The notes beneath the pieces are model-generated. The model saw only the letters and a program-made list of their open reading frames with translations. It had not been told where the DNA came from and searched no databases. DNA of 15,732 bases from RECG01 sp964444805 (GTDB lineage: Bacteria; Bacillota_I; Bacilli_A; Acholeplasmatales; Acholeplasmataceae): the NCBI GenBank assembly GCA_964444805.1, contig CAYUIK010000009.1, forward strand, positions 1 to 15,732. Direction: 5' to 3'. Both the position numbers and the translations under genes were made by a program. The stretch's first letter is position 1. Each line of letters opens with the position of its first letter. Positions 6,233 to 13,547 of this stretch are shown here, one piece after another.

Positions 6233-7181
6233 GCTCTTCACCCTGTTCGGATACGAGCATGTCACAGTAGAATTGTTGATCCTTGATGAGTTTCCTCTTG
6301 GCCAGGATAATTGCGAGACCACCGAGCATGAAGAGGGTGAGCGATAGATAGATATTGACGGGTTGTCCGAAAACTCTCAAGGCATCCCCTTCCGCCCCTT
6401 GTGTCCGGAGAGGTTCGATGATGGCTCCTCGTCCGAGGCCGTACCAGATCAGATAGAGGCCGATCATGTCCCCAACTTTGAACCAGCGCTTCCTTCTGGC
6501 AATCAAAAGGAAAACCAGACCAACGAAATTCCATAGTCCCTCATAGAGGAAAGTCGGATGATGGTAGGCGTTCTCCCGAACGATAAACATCTGATCGCGA
6601 ATGAATGCCGGTAATACGTTCATGATGAAGTCGCTCTTGATCGGCGGACCGTATGCTTCGGCGTTCATGAAGTTTCCCCACCGACCGACGATCTGGCCGA
6701 TCAGGAACCCCGGTGCGACGATGTCGGTCACGAGCCAGAAATCGACTTTACGCAAGCGCGTAAAGATGACAAGGAAGATGATCGTCGTGATGACCGCACC
6801 ATGAATCGAAAGACCGCCTCGTTGCACGTTGACGATATCCATGAACGAGTTGTAGTCGGGGGTCGGGTCGAAGATGACGTAATAGATTCGGGCCCCGACG
6901 ATCGCAAGCGGAACAGCCCATAAGAGGGCATCAAAGAGAAAGTCCGTATCGAGCCCGAGATTCTTGAACTCGTAATAGGCGAGAACCGCACCAAGGGTAA
7001 TCCCGGTCAAAATAAAAACGGCATACCACGCGACTTGAGCGAACCCAAGGTCAACCGCGATCGTCTCATAGGGCGTACCGTCCTGCGGAACGACAGCTAA
7101 AAAAACAACAAGAAAGAAAAACAACAACATGCCTCCGTAGAGATAAAAGCTTTTCCTGTTCTTCTTGAAATAATCAATCAT
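6222..7181 (-). CDS. lgt: Phosphatidylglycerol-prolipoprotein diacylglyceryl transferase (Lgt)
   Basis: Integral membrane enzyme that transfers diacylglycerol from phosphatidylglycerol to the lipobox cysteine of prolipoproteins, the first step of lipoprotein maturation. With this start the product is 319 aa, longer than the usual 260-290. Family motifs are GGLSIHGAV, the signature GRWGNFMNAEAYG, HPTFLYEGLWN and a conserved-looking YGLGRGAIIEPLRT. The canonical first membrane segment corresponds to VAWYAVFILTGITLGAVLAYY. Ahead of it lies an extra ~40-residue N-terminal region with its own hydrophobic helix (LYGGMLLFFFLVVFLAVV) and a basic leader. The gene overlaps hprK upstream by 8 bp and ppaX downstream by 11 bp. 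Upstream ATGs at 7187 and 7190 are in frame but poorly spaced from the ribosome binding site. Confidence 0.96.
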   Translation of the reverse strand: MIDYFKKNRKSFYLYGGMLLFFFLVVFLAVVPQDGTPYETIAVDLGFAQVAWYAVFILTGITLGAVLAYYEFKNLGLDTDFLFDALLWAVPLAIVGARIYYVIFDPTPDYNSFMDIVNVQRGGLSIHGAVITTIIFLVIFTRLRKVDFWLVTDIVAPGFLIGQIVGRWGNFMNAEAYGPPIKSDFIMNVLPAFIRDQMFIVRENAYHHPTFLYEGLWNFVGLVFLLIARRKRWFKVGDMIGLYLIWYGLGRGAIIEPLRTQGAEGDALRVFGQPVNIYLSLTLFMLGGLAIILAKRKLIKDQQFYCDMLVSEQGEEHAG

Positions 7182-8112
7182 GTTCATCATCCTTTCTCTT
7201 TCCGCTCGCCTTGTCGGCGACGCTTCTCGTCAGATCCAATGCCGCATTGACACCCAGATATTTGAGCTTCTGGTTCATCGCTGCGCTCTCGACGAGCGTC
7301 GCGACATTCCTACCCGGCAGAATCGGTATCGTAATCTTGGCGATCTCGGTATTAAAGTATTTTACGGTCTCCGTTTCGATCCCGAGTCGGTCGTATTGTT
7401 TGCCTTCTTTCCATTGCTCGAGTTCGACAACGAGACGAATCTTCTTATTCTCACGATACGCCCCCGCACCGAACATCGTGACGACATCGACGATGCCGAT
7501 ACCGCGTACTTCGATATAGCGTTCGAGCAGTTTCGGTGGCGAACCGATCAAAGCACCCCTTGACGCCTCGAAAATGTCGACGCGATCGTCACTTACCAAT
7601 AAGTGCCCGCGCTTGATGAGCTCGAGTGCGGTTTCGCTCTTGCCGATCCCGCTCTTGCCCGTGATGAGCGTGCCCATTCCGTGAATATCGAGCAAGACGC
7701 CGTGAACATATGTTCGCGGTGCGAGCTTTGAGTGCAAATAGTCGTAGAGCTGACTGCTTAAGGGCGTCGTCCGGATCTTACTCTTGAGAATGGCGACGTC
7801 ATGACTTCTCCCGAGGTCGATAAACAAGGGATCGACATCGACGTTCGTGGAAAAAATGATGCATGGTGGTCGTTCCTTGACGAGCCACTCGATGCGCTCT
7901 CGATAGGTATTCTCGTCGAGACGAGCCAAGAAAGCAGCTTCTTTGGACCCGATCAAAACGATGCGTTCCGAATCGAAGAAGTCATAAAAACCAGCGAGCT
8001 CGACGCCCGGTCGGCTAAGCATCTCCGCTTTGACCTTTCGTTTCAGCGCTTCTTCACCGTAGAGCACATCGAGGTTGAGATCGCGTACGACATATTGAAC
8101 TCTGAGATTCAT
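7174..8112 (-). CDS. hprK: HPr(Ser) kinase/phosphorylase
   Basis: Bifunctional enzyme that phosphorylates HPr on Ser46 and removes that phosphate by phosphorolysis, controlling carbon catabolite repression and PTS uptake in Gram-positive bacteria. It has 312 residues against about 310 in Bacillus. Visible features are an N-terminal regulatory domain, conserved His137 in YVHGVL, Walker A GKSGIGKSE (152-160), SDDRVDI (174-180) and the HPrK signature EVRGIGIVDVVTMFGAGA (201-218), followed by LPGRN...ESAAMN. The first loop residue after Gly is Lys where Asp is common (GDSGxGKS). The 3' end overlaps lgt. The pairing with ppaX two genes downstream fits: HprK phosphorylase yields pyrophosphate, which PpaX hydrolyses. 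HPr itself is not in the window. Confidence 0.97.
   Translation of the reverse strand: MNLRVQYVVRDLNLDVLYGEEALKRKVKAEMLSRPGVELAGFYDFFDSERIVLIGSKEAAFLARLDENTYRERIEWLVKERPPCIIFSTNVDVDPLFIDLGRSHDVAILKSKIRTTPLSSQLYDYLHSKLAPRTYVHGVLLDIHGMGTLITGKSGIGKSETALELIKRGHLLVSDDRVDIFEASRGALIGSPPKLLERYIEVRGIGIVDVVTMFGAGAYRENKKIRLVVELEQWKEGKQYDRLGIETETVKYFNTEIAKITIPILPGRNVATLVESAAMNQKLKYLGVNAALDLTRSVADKASGKRKDDEHD
7191..7197 (-). promoter_or_regulatory. Ribosome binding site that decides the lgt start
   Basis: AGAAAGG on the minus strand ends directly against an in-frame ATG at 7190, has a 3-base gap to a second ATG (7187) and a 9-base gap to a third (7181). Only the third has workable spacing, so I place the lgt start at 7181. 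Confidence 0.6.
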
Positions 8113-8114
8113 GT

Positions 8115-8687
8115 TTACCTCCTTTTAATCGAATAGATCGACGATCGGTTTAAAAACCGACGCAAATATCCGACGATGAAAAACCGTAGAATTGAAAAGA
8201 AAATAGCGAAGAAAATCAAGTTCTCGACGCGTTCAAACGTGAAACCGGTCTTTAGTACGGTATCCACCGTATAAAGAATGAGAATGAGAACGATGAGCGA
8301 AATCATGCCCATGCTCATCAACATGACTTTCAGGAAATAGCGGTAGAGCAAGATCTTGAAAAAATTGTCGAGCAGCGTCAACAAGCCGAACGCGAGAACG
8401 AATCCGAGGGGTTCAACGCGCACGAAAGGCTCTGTCAAACTCGCAGCGAAACCGAGAACGACCGCAGCTACGAGTGCGTTTATAACGAAAGAAAGCGTCA
8501 TATGGACGAGATAGTTCGGATGAATCAAAAACGACAAGGCGAGCGGAGGCCGATTCGGTTTCTTCCGGTTCGCGTGTCTGAGTCGATCGATAAACGCTTT
8601 GAGTTCTTCTTCCGTTGGTTCCCGATCTTCCTCTTTTTGTTCTTCCTTTTCCTCTTTTTGTTCTTCCTTTTTCTTTTTCGGATCCAT
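8115..8687 (-). CDS. Four-TM membrane protein with Lys/Glu-rich N-terminal tail (YvlD/holin-IV-like?)
   Basis: A 190-aa protein that I do not firmly recognise. The first ~45 residues are cytosolic-looking and highly charged (MDPKKKKEEQKEE...), including a duplicated seven-residue unit. Four hydrophobic segments follow at about 61-82, 92-113, 119-141 and 154-175, and the protein ends with a basic tail (IKRR). In Bacillus subtilis the small four-TM protein YvlD (phage-holin family 4, PF04020) sits directly upstream of hprK. The segment SFVINALV...GF and the position here make a distant YvlD relationship plausible, though the protein is longer. Its last codons form the Shine-Dalgarno of hprK, with a 2-bp gap between genes. 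It is the first gene after a good promoter. Function is unknown; no catalytic motif is visible. Confidence 0.85.
   Translation of the reverse strand: MDPKKKKEEQKEEKEEQKEEDREPTEEELKAFIDRLRHANRKKPNRPPLALSFLIHPNYLVHMTLSFVINALVAAVVLGFAASLTEPFVRVEPLGFVLAFGLLTLLDNFFKILLYRYFLKVMLMSMGMISLIVLILILYTVDTVLKTGFTFERVENLIFFAIFFSILRFFIVGYLRRFLNRSSIYSIKRR
8118..8125 (-). promoter_or_regulatory. Strong ribosome binding site of hprK, within the upstream gene
   Basis: AAAGGAGG on the minus strand, about five bases before the hprK ATG at 8112. The same bases encode the last residues (Lys-Arg-Arg) and run into the stop of the preceding membrane protein gene, so terminating ribosomes would sit on the hprK initiation site. 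Confidence 0.85.
8630..8671 (-). repeat. Two exact tandem copies of a 21-bp unit in the membrane protein gene
   Basis: Positions 8630-8650 and 8651-8671 are identical. On the coding strand they encode a duplicated Lys/Glu/Gln heptad (KEEQKEE twice) in the N-terminal tail. The repeat keeps the frame, and exact identity suggests a recent or slippage-prone duplication. Confidence 0.9.
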
Positions 8688-8708
8688 GACATTACCCCTA
8701 ACAGGACC

Positions 8709-8738
8709 ATTATAACAAAATTGGTTTAGTTTTTTCTA
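8709..8738 (-). promoter_or_regulatory. Promoter with extended -10, upstream of the hprK cluster
   Basis: On the minus strand a perfect TATAAT (8709-8714) is preceded by TG one base upstream (8716-8717), giving an extended -10 element. A weak -35 candidate, TAGAAA (8733-8738), lies 18 bp upstream, partly over the uvrA stop codon. The predicted start is near 8702, leaving a leader of roughly 15 bases before the ATG at 8687 with AGGGG as ribosome binding site. It most likely drives the membrane protein, hprK and the genes after it. Confidence 0.65.
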
Positions 8739-11552
8739 TTTTAAAGCATTAATCAAGTATTGACCCGTATAGCTCGCTTTGACTTTCGCGACCTTTTCCG
8801 GTGTACCAGAGGCAACGATCGTTCCACCGGCATCGCCACCATCCGGTCCGAGATCGATGATGAAATCGGCGTTCTTGATGATATCGAGATTGTGTTCGAT
8901 GACGACCATCGTCGCGCCTTCATCGACGATTCGATGCAGGACACGAAGCAGCCTCTTGACGTCATCGGTGTGAAGACCCGTCGTCGGTTCATCGAGCACG
9001 TAGATCGACGAGTTCGTGATGCGGCGATAGAGCTCGCTTGCGAGCTTGACGCGCTGTGCTTCTCCGCCGGACAAGGTAGTCGCCGATTGTCCGAGCGTAA
9101 TATATCCGAGACCGACGTCATGAATGACTTTCAGTTTGTGATAGATCTTCGTATGGTTTTCGAAGAAAGCCATCGCTTCATCGATCGTCATGTCGAGGAC
9201 ATCAGCGATATGTTTACCCTTGTACTTGATCTGCAAGGTCTCGTGGTTGTAGCGCTTGCCGCCACAGACCTCGCAGGGGACATAGACATCGGGAAGAAAG
9301 TGCATGGAGATCTTTTTGACGCCATCGCCGGAACAGGCTTCGCACCGGCCACCGCGAACGTTGAAGGAGAAACGTCCCTTGAGATAGCCTCTGGCCTTGG
9401 CATCGTTGGTTTTAGCATAGAGATCGCGAATATCGTCGAAGACACCCGTGTAGGTCGCGGGATTGCTTCTTGGGGTTCGACCGATCGGCGTCTGCGAGAT
9501 CTCGATGACACGGTCGATCAAATGCTGGTCGTTGATCGACGTATGCAGCCCCGGTTTTTCTTTCGTCTTGTAGTGCATCGCCTGCAAGCCCTTCAAAAGG
9601 ACATCGTTGACGAGCGAAGACTTGCCGGAACCGGATACTCCGGTCACGACCGTCAACTGTCCAATCGGAAAACCGACGCTGATATCCTTCAGATTATTCG
9701 CTTTCGCACCCATAACGAAAATGTCTTTACCCGTACCTTTTCTTCTCTTTTTCGGCACGTCGACCTTTTCGAGTCCCTTGAGATATCTTCCGGTCAGACT
9801 GTTGGGATCGTTTTTTACGTCTTCGGGTGTTCCGATTGACACGACGCGTCCGCCTTCCTTACCGGCCTTGGGTCCGATGTCGATCAAATAGTCGGATGAC
9901 AACATCGTCTCGTGATCGTGTTCGACGATGACGAGCGTATTGCCAAGGTCTCGCATTTTTTTGAGCGTATCGATCAGGCGCGCGTTGTCCTTCTGATGAA
10001 GACCGATCGAGGGTTCGTCCAAGACATAGAGCACACCGGTCAGTTTCGATCCGATCTGGGTCGCGAGGCGAATTCTTTGGGCCTCACCACCGGAAAGGGT
10101 CGCCGCACTCCGGGCGAGCGTGAGATAACCGAGTCCGACATCCTGAAGAAAGGTCAACCGGGAGATGATCTCCTGTAGGGCCAGGTGTGCGATTTGTTGT
10201 TGTTCGGTGTTCAGTTCAAGGTTTTTCAGAAAATCGATCGTCTGATCGATCGACTGAGCCGTGCAGTCGCTGATGTGCTTCTTGCCGACTTTGACTGACA
10301 GGGCCGCCTTGTTAAGGCGGGCACCGTGACAGACGGGGCATTCGGATTCGGTCATGAAACCTTCGATCCACGTCCGAATCCATTCGCTCGACGTTTCCCG
10401 GTAGCGACGCGTCAGATTCGTAATAATACCTTCATGGTAATCGACCTTCTGATGCAATCTTCCCGAAGATGAGCGAAGCTTGTAGTGCATCTGGTCGGGT
10501 GAGCCGTATAAAATAATCTTGAGATGGTCTTGGGAAAGTTCCCTCGTTGGGACATCTAAGGGAATACCATAGTGCTTGCAGACGTGTTCGAGCATGAGAC
10601 TCGAAAGATTCTCTTCATCGTTATTCTTATAGGGAATGATACCGCCGTCTAGAAGCGATTTCTCCGGGTCGAGGATGAGCGCTTCGGCGACTTCGAGTTT
10701 GACACCAAGCCCGTTACAATAAGGACACGCGCCGATCGGCGTATTAAACGAAAATAGTCGAGGCTCGAGATCAGGCACGGTAAACTCCGAATCGGAACAA
10801 GAGTAGTTCTGACTGAATGAGAGCATCTCTTTGTTCGCCCTGACGCGCGTCTTTCCACTGGCGAGTCTCGCGGCGAGTTCGAGCGCGTCATAGAGCCTGC
10901 TTCTTATGCCTTCCTTGACGATGAGACGGTCGATCGTTAAATAGAAATCGTGCTTCTTGTTCTTATCGAGTTCCGGCATGTCTTCCAAAAGGATGTTCTT
11001 GCCGTCGACCAGGGCACGCTGAAAGCCCTGTTTCAAGTATTGCTCAGCAACCTTCCTGTGCGTTCCCTTCTGCTGTTCGACGACAGGCGCGTAAACGATG
11101 ATCTTGGTTCCCTCTTCGAGCGTCAGGACGCGATTGGTCATTTCTTCGATCGTCTGCTTTTGTAGCGGTTCATCCGTATCCGGGCAATAGGGAATACCGA
11201 CACGGGCATAGAGGAGTCGCAAGTAATCGTAGATCTCCGTGACGGTTCCAACCGTTGAACGCGGATTATTCGACGTCGTTCTCTGGTCGATGCTGATCGA
11301 CGGGCTCAGCCCCTCGATCCGATCGACATCGGGTTTCTCGAAGTTGCCGAGGAACTGCCTAGCATAAGCGCTTAGACTTTCCATGTAGCGCCTCTGCCCT
11401 TCCTGATAGAGCGTATCGAAGGCCAGCGAGGACTTTCCGCTACCGGAAATACCCGTCATGACGACGAGTTTGTTCTTCGGTATGTCTACGTTGATGTTCT
11501 GGAGGTTGTTTTCCCGCGCTCCAAAAACCTTGATCCAATCATGAGTCGCCAT
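8736..11552 (-). CDS. uvrA: Excinuclease ABC subunit A (UvrA)
   Basis: Damage-recognition ATPase of nucleotide excision repair, which loads UvrB at lesions. It is 938 aa, normal for the family. The first ABC half has Walker A GISGSGKS (34-41), signature LSGGEAQRIRLA (487-498) and Walker B YVLDEPSIGLH. The second half has GVSGSGKS (638-645), LSGGEAQRVKLA (827-838) and YVLDEPTTGLH. Zinc cysteines are visible at 276/279 with 405/408, and 737/740 with 760/763. The start ATG at 11552 is preceded by AAGGAG eight bases upstream and overlaps the end of ligA. No uvrB is present in the window; in many Bacillota uvrB lies directly beside uvrA. A new promoter lies just past its stop, so the repair unit probably ends here functionally, although I see no clear terminator. 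Confidence 0.98.
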   Translation of the reverse strand: MATHDWIKVFGARENNLQNINVDIPKNKLVVMTGISGSGKSSLAFDTLYQEGQRRYMESLSAYARQFLGNFEKPDVDRIEGLSPSISIDQRTTSNNPRSTVGTVTEIYDYLRLLYARVGIPYCPDTDEPLQKQTIEEMTNRVLTLEEGTKIIVYAPVVEQQKGTHRKVAEQYLKQGFQRALVDGKNILLEDMPELDKNKKHDFYLTIDRLIVKEGIRSRLYDALELAARLASGKTRVRANKEMLSFSQNYSCSDSEFTVPDLEPRLFSFNTPIGACPYCNGLGVKLEVAEALILDPEKSLLDGGIIPYKNNDEENLSSLMLEHVCKHYGIPLDVPTRELSQDHLKIILYGSPDQMHYKLRSSSGRLHQKVDYHEGIITNLTRRYRETSSEWIRTWIEGFMTESECPVCHGARLNKAALSVKVGKKHISDCTAQSIDQTIDFLKNLELNTEQQQIAHLALQEIISRLTFLQDVGLGYLTLARSAATLSGGEAQRIRLATQIGSKLTGVLYVLDEPSIGLHQKDNARLIDTLKKMRDLGNTLVIVEHDHETMLSSDYLIDIGPKAGKEGGRVVSIGTPEDVKNDPNSLTGRYLKGLEKVDVPKKRRKGTGKDIFVMGAKANNLKDISVGFPIGQLTVVTGVSGSGKSSLVNDVLLKGLQAMHYKTKEKPGLHTSINDQHLIDRVIEISQTPIGRTPRSNPATYTGVFDDIRDLYAKTNDAKARGYLKGRFSFNVRGGRCEACSGDGVKKISMHFLPDVYVPCEVCGGKRYNHETLQIKYKGKHIADVLDMTIDEAMAFFENHTKIYHKLKVIHDVGLGYITLGQSATTLSGGEAQRVKLASELYRRITNSSIYVLDEPTTGLHTDDVKRLLRVLHRIVDEGATMVVIEHNLDIIKNADFIIDLGPDGGDAGGTIVASGTPEKVAKVKASYTGQYLINALK

Positions 11553-13521
11553 GGATGATCTCCTTGAAGTCTTCCTCTGTCAGTATGTTGATGTTAAGTT
11601 CTTTCGCTTTGTCGTACTTGGACCCGGCTGCCTCACCAGCGACAACATAGTCCGTCTTGGAACTGACGGATGAGGTTACCTTGCCGCCCCGGGATTCGAT
11701 CAAATCGATCGCTTCCTCCCGAGTCATCGACAGCTTGCCCGTCAGAACGAATGTCTTGCCCGAAAGCGTATCCTCTTCGCTCGATTTTGTCTCTTGGACG
11801 ACATTTACCCCGAGTGCCTTGAGTTCATCGATCAAAACGAGTTCTTGTCCACTATTGAAAAAATTGACGATGCTCGTGGCGATCATTTCGCCGATCTCAT
11901 CGATTTCAATGAGTTCTTCTTTCGTAGCTTCGCGCAATCGATCCACGGAAGGAAAGTGTCTTACGAGTGTCTTCGCAACCTTACTCCCGACGTGCTTGAT
12001 TCCAAGACCGAACAGGAGTCGATCGAAACTTTGGTTCTTGCTGTCTTCGATCGCCTGAAGCAGTTTTTCGACTTTTTTCTGACCGAACCCGGGAATATCC
12101 TTGAGTTCGTCCTTGAACTGGTGGAGTCGATAGATATCGGCGATCGTATTGAGAAAACCGAGTTCGTGAAGCGTCTCGATGACGCGTTCTCCGAGCGTGT
12201 CGATATCCATCGCTACGCGACTCGAAAAGTGAATAAGCCTGTGTATGTTTTTACCGGGACAATCCGGATTCGTGCAATAGTGGTCCGCTTCACCGTCCTG
12301 TCGTTTGACCGGAGCGCCACAGACCGGACACGTTTTGACCATGACAAACGGCTCTTGGTCCTTACGCTCTTCATAATCGACTTCGATGACTTCAGGAATG
12401 ATCTCGCCGGCCTTGTGGACCCAGACGGAGTCCCCGATCCGTATGTCTTTCTTCTGAATGTAGTCCTCGTTGTGGAGTGTCGCACGCGATACGCGTGACC
12501 CCGATACGGTGACGGGTTCCAATTCGGCGACCGGCGTAATGACACCGGTACGTCCGATCTGAAACGTGATATCGTTCAGTTTCGTCTTGACGCGTTCGGC
12601 TTTGAACTTGTAGGCGGTCGCCCACTTCGGTGATTTCACGGTATATCCGATTTTCTCGTGTAGAGCGAAATCATTGATCTTGATTACGACACCGTCGGTT
12701 TCATAGGGAAGTTTCTTACGCAAGGAATCATAGTGGTCGATCGTCTCTTTGAGTTCCTCGATGGTTTTGACGATCGCATAGTTCGTATTGATCTTGAGCC
12801 CGAGATCCTTGATCCATTCGAGCGCTTCCGCCTGTGTTTTCACATATTTTTCGGCAGCGACGAGCGTATAACAAAAGAGATCCAAGTTTCTCTTTGCTGC
12901 AACCTTGCTGTCGAGCTGCCGGATCGATCCCGCCGCGGCGTTACGCGGATTCGCGAAAAGAGGCTCGTCGTTGGCGAGCCGCGCTTCATTCAAAGTCTTG
13001 AAACTCTTATGGGGCATGAAAACTTCACCCCGTACTTCGATATCGACCGGTTTCTTCAAGGACAACGGCAGACTTCGGATCGTCTTGACGTTTTTTGTCA
13101 CGTCTTCACCGACAGTGCCGTTTCCACGCGTTACCGCTTGGACGAAACGCCCCTTTTCATAGCGGATACTGATGGCGAGTCCGTCGATCTTGAGTTCCGT
13201 CACATACGTGGGATTGTCCGTGACTTTTTTGATCCGGGCATCGAACTGGACGAGTTCTTCCTTGCTGAAGACATTGGAAAGAGACATCATCGGAACACGA
13301 TGTTCGACCTTCTGAAATGATTCGAGTATATCGCCACCGACCTTTTCGGTTGGCGTATCCGGACGTTTAAACTCAGGATATTTTGTTTCCAACTCGATGA
13401 GTTCTTTCATATAAGCGTCGTACTGACTATCCGTTATGACGGGCTCGTCGAGCGTGTGATAGGCGTGATTCGCCTCATTGATGCGTTCGGTCAATTCGTT
13501 GATTCGTTTTTCAATATTCAT
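11539..13521 (-). CDS. ligA: NAD-dependent DNA ligase LigA
   Basis: Seals nicks in duplex DNA using NAD+, in replication and repair. The product is 660 aa, the usual length. The N-terminal Ia domain (YHTLDEPVITDSQYD) is followed by the adenylation site KIDG, with Lys111 as nucleotide acceptor, and TRGNGTVGEDVT. The OB-fold segment has IGDSVWVHKAGEIIPEV (362-378). A four-cysteine zinc finger is at C398, C401, C416 and C421. Helix-hairpin-helix repeats follow (IPGFGQKKVEKLL; IGEMIATSIVNFF), and a BRCT domain ends the protein (FVLTGKLSMTREEA...). I chose the ATG at 13521 over an in-frame GTG at 13530, because the ATG has GGGTGG about five bases upstream. The 3' end overlaps uvrA by 14 bp, so the two are probably translationally coupled. 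No key residue is missing. Confidence 0.98.
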   Translation of the reverse strand: MNIEKRINELTERINEANHAYHTLDEPVITDSQYDAYMKELIELETKYPEFKRPDTPTEKVGGDILESFQKVEHRVPMMSLSNVFSKEELVQFDARIKKVTDNPTYVTELKIDGLAISIRYEKGRFVQAVTRGNGTVGEDVTKNVKTIRSLPLSLKKPVDIEVRGEVFMPHKSFKTLNEARLANDEPLFANPRNAAAGSIRQLDSKVAAKRNLDLFCYTLVAAEKYVKTQAEALEWIKDLGLKINTNYAIVKTIEELKETIDHYDSLRKKLPYETDGVVIKINDFALHEKIGYTVKSPKWATAYKFKAERVKTKLNDITFQIGRTGVITPVAELEPVTVSGSRVSRATLHNEDYIQKKDIRIGDSVWVHKAGEIIPEVIEVDYEERKDQEPFVMVKTCPVCGAPVKRQDGEADHYCTNPDCPGKNIHRLIHFSSRVAMDIDTLGERVIETLHELGFLNTIADIYRLHQFKDELKDIPGFGQKKVEKLLQAIEDSKNQSFDRLLFGLGIKHVGSKVAKTLVRHFPSVDRLREATKEELIEIDEIGEMIATSIVNFFNSGQELVLIDELKALGVNVVQETKSSEEDTLSGKTFVLTGKLSMTREEAIDLIESRGGKVTSSVSSKTDYVVAGEAAGSKYDKAKELNINILTEEDFKEIIHGDS

Positions 13522-13547
13522 TAAAACCACCCATTCGCATTATACCA

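Noticed and set aside
6233..6322. Longer N-terminus for ppaX starting at 6322
   Set aside because: The extra 30 residues lie in lgt coding sequence, are not HAD-like, and the ATG at 6232 has a good ribosome binding site right before the HAD motif.
8760..9839. Long plus-strand open frame (359 codons) inside uvrA
   Set aside because: It lies wholly antisense to a full-length, motif-complete uvrA. Its predicted protein shows no recognisable domain, and codon choice rich in ATC/GAT/CGN tends to leave antisense frames open.
13522..13530. GTG start for ligA three codons upstream
   Set aside because: It overlaps the GGGTGG ribosome binding site that serves the ATG at 13521.
13539..13544. TATAAT just upstream of ligA on the minus strand
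   Set aside because: No -35-like hexamer lies 16-18 bp upstream, so a separate ligA promoter is not supported.
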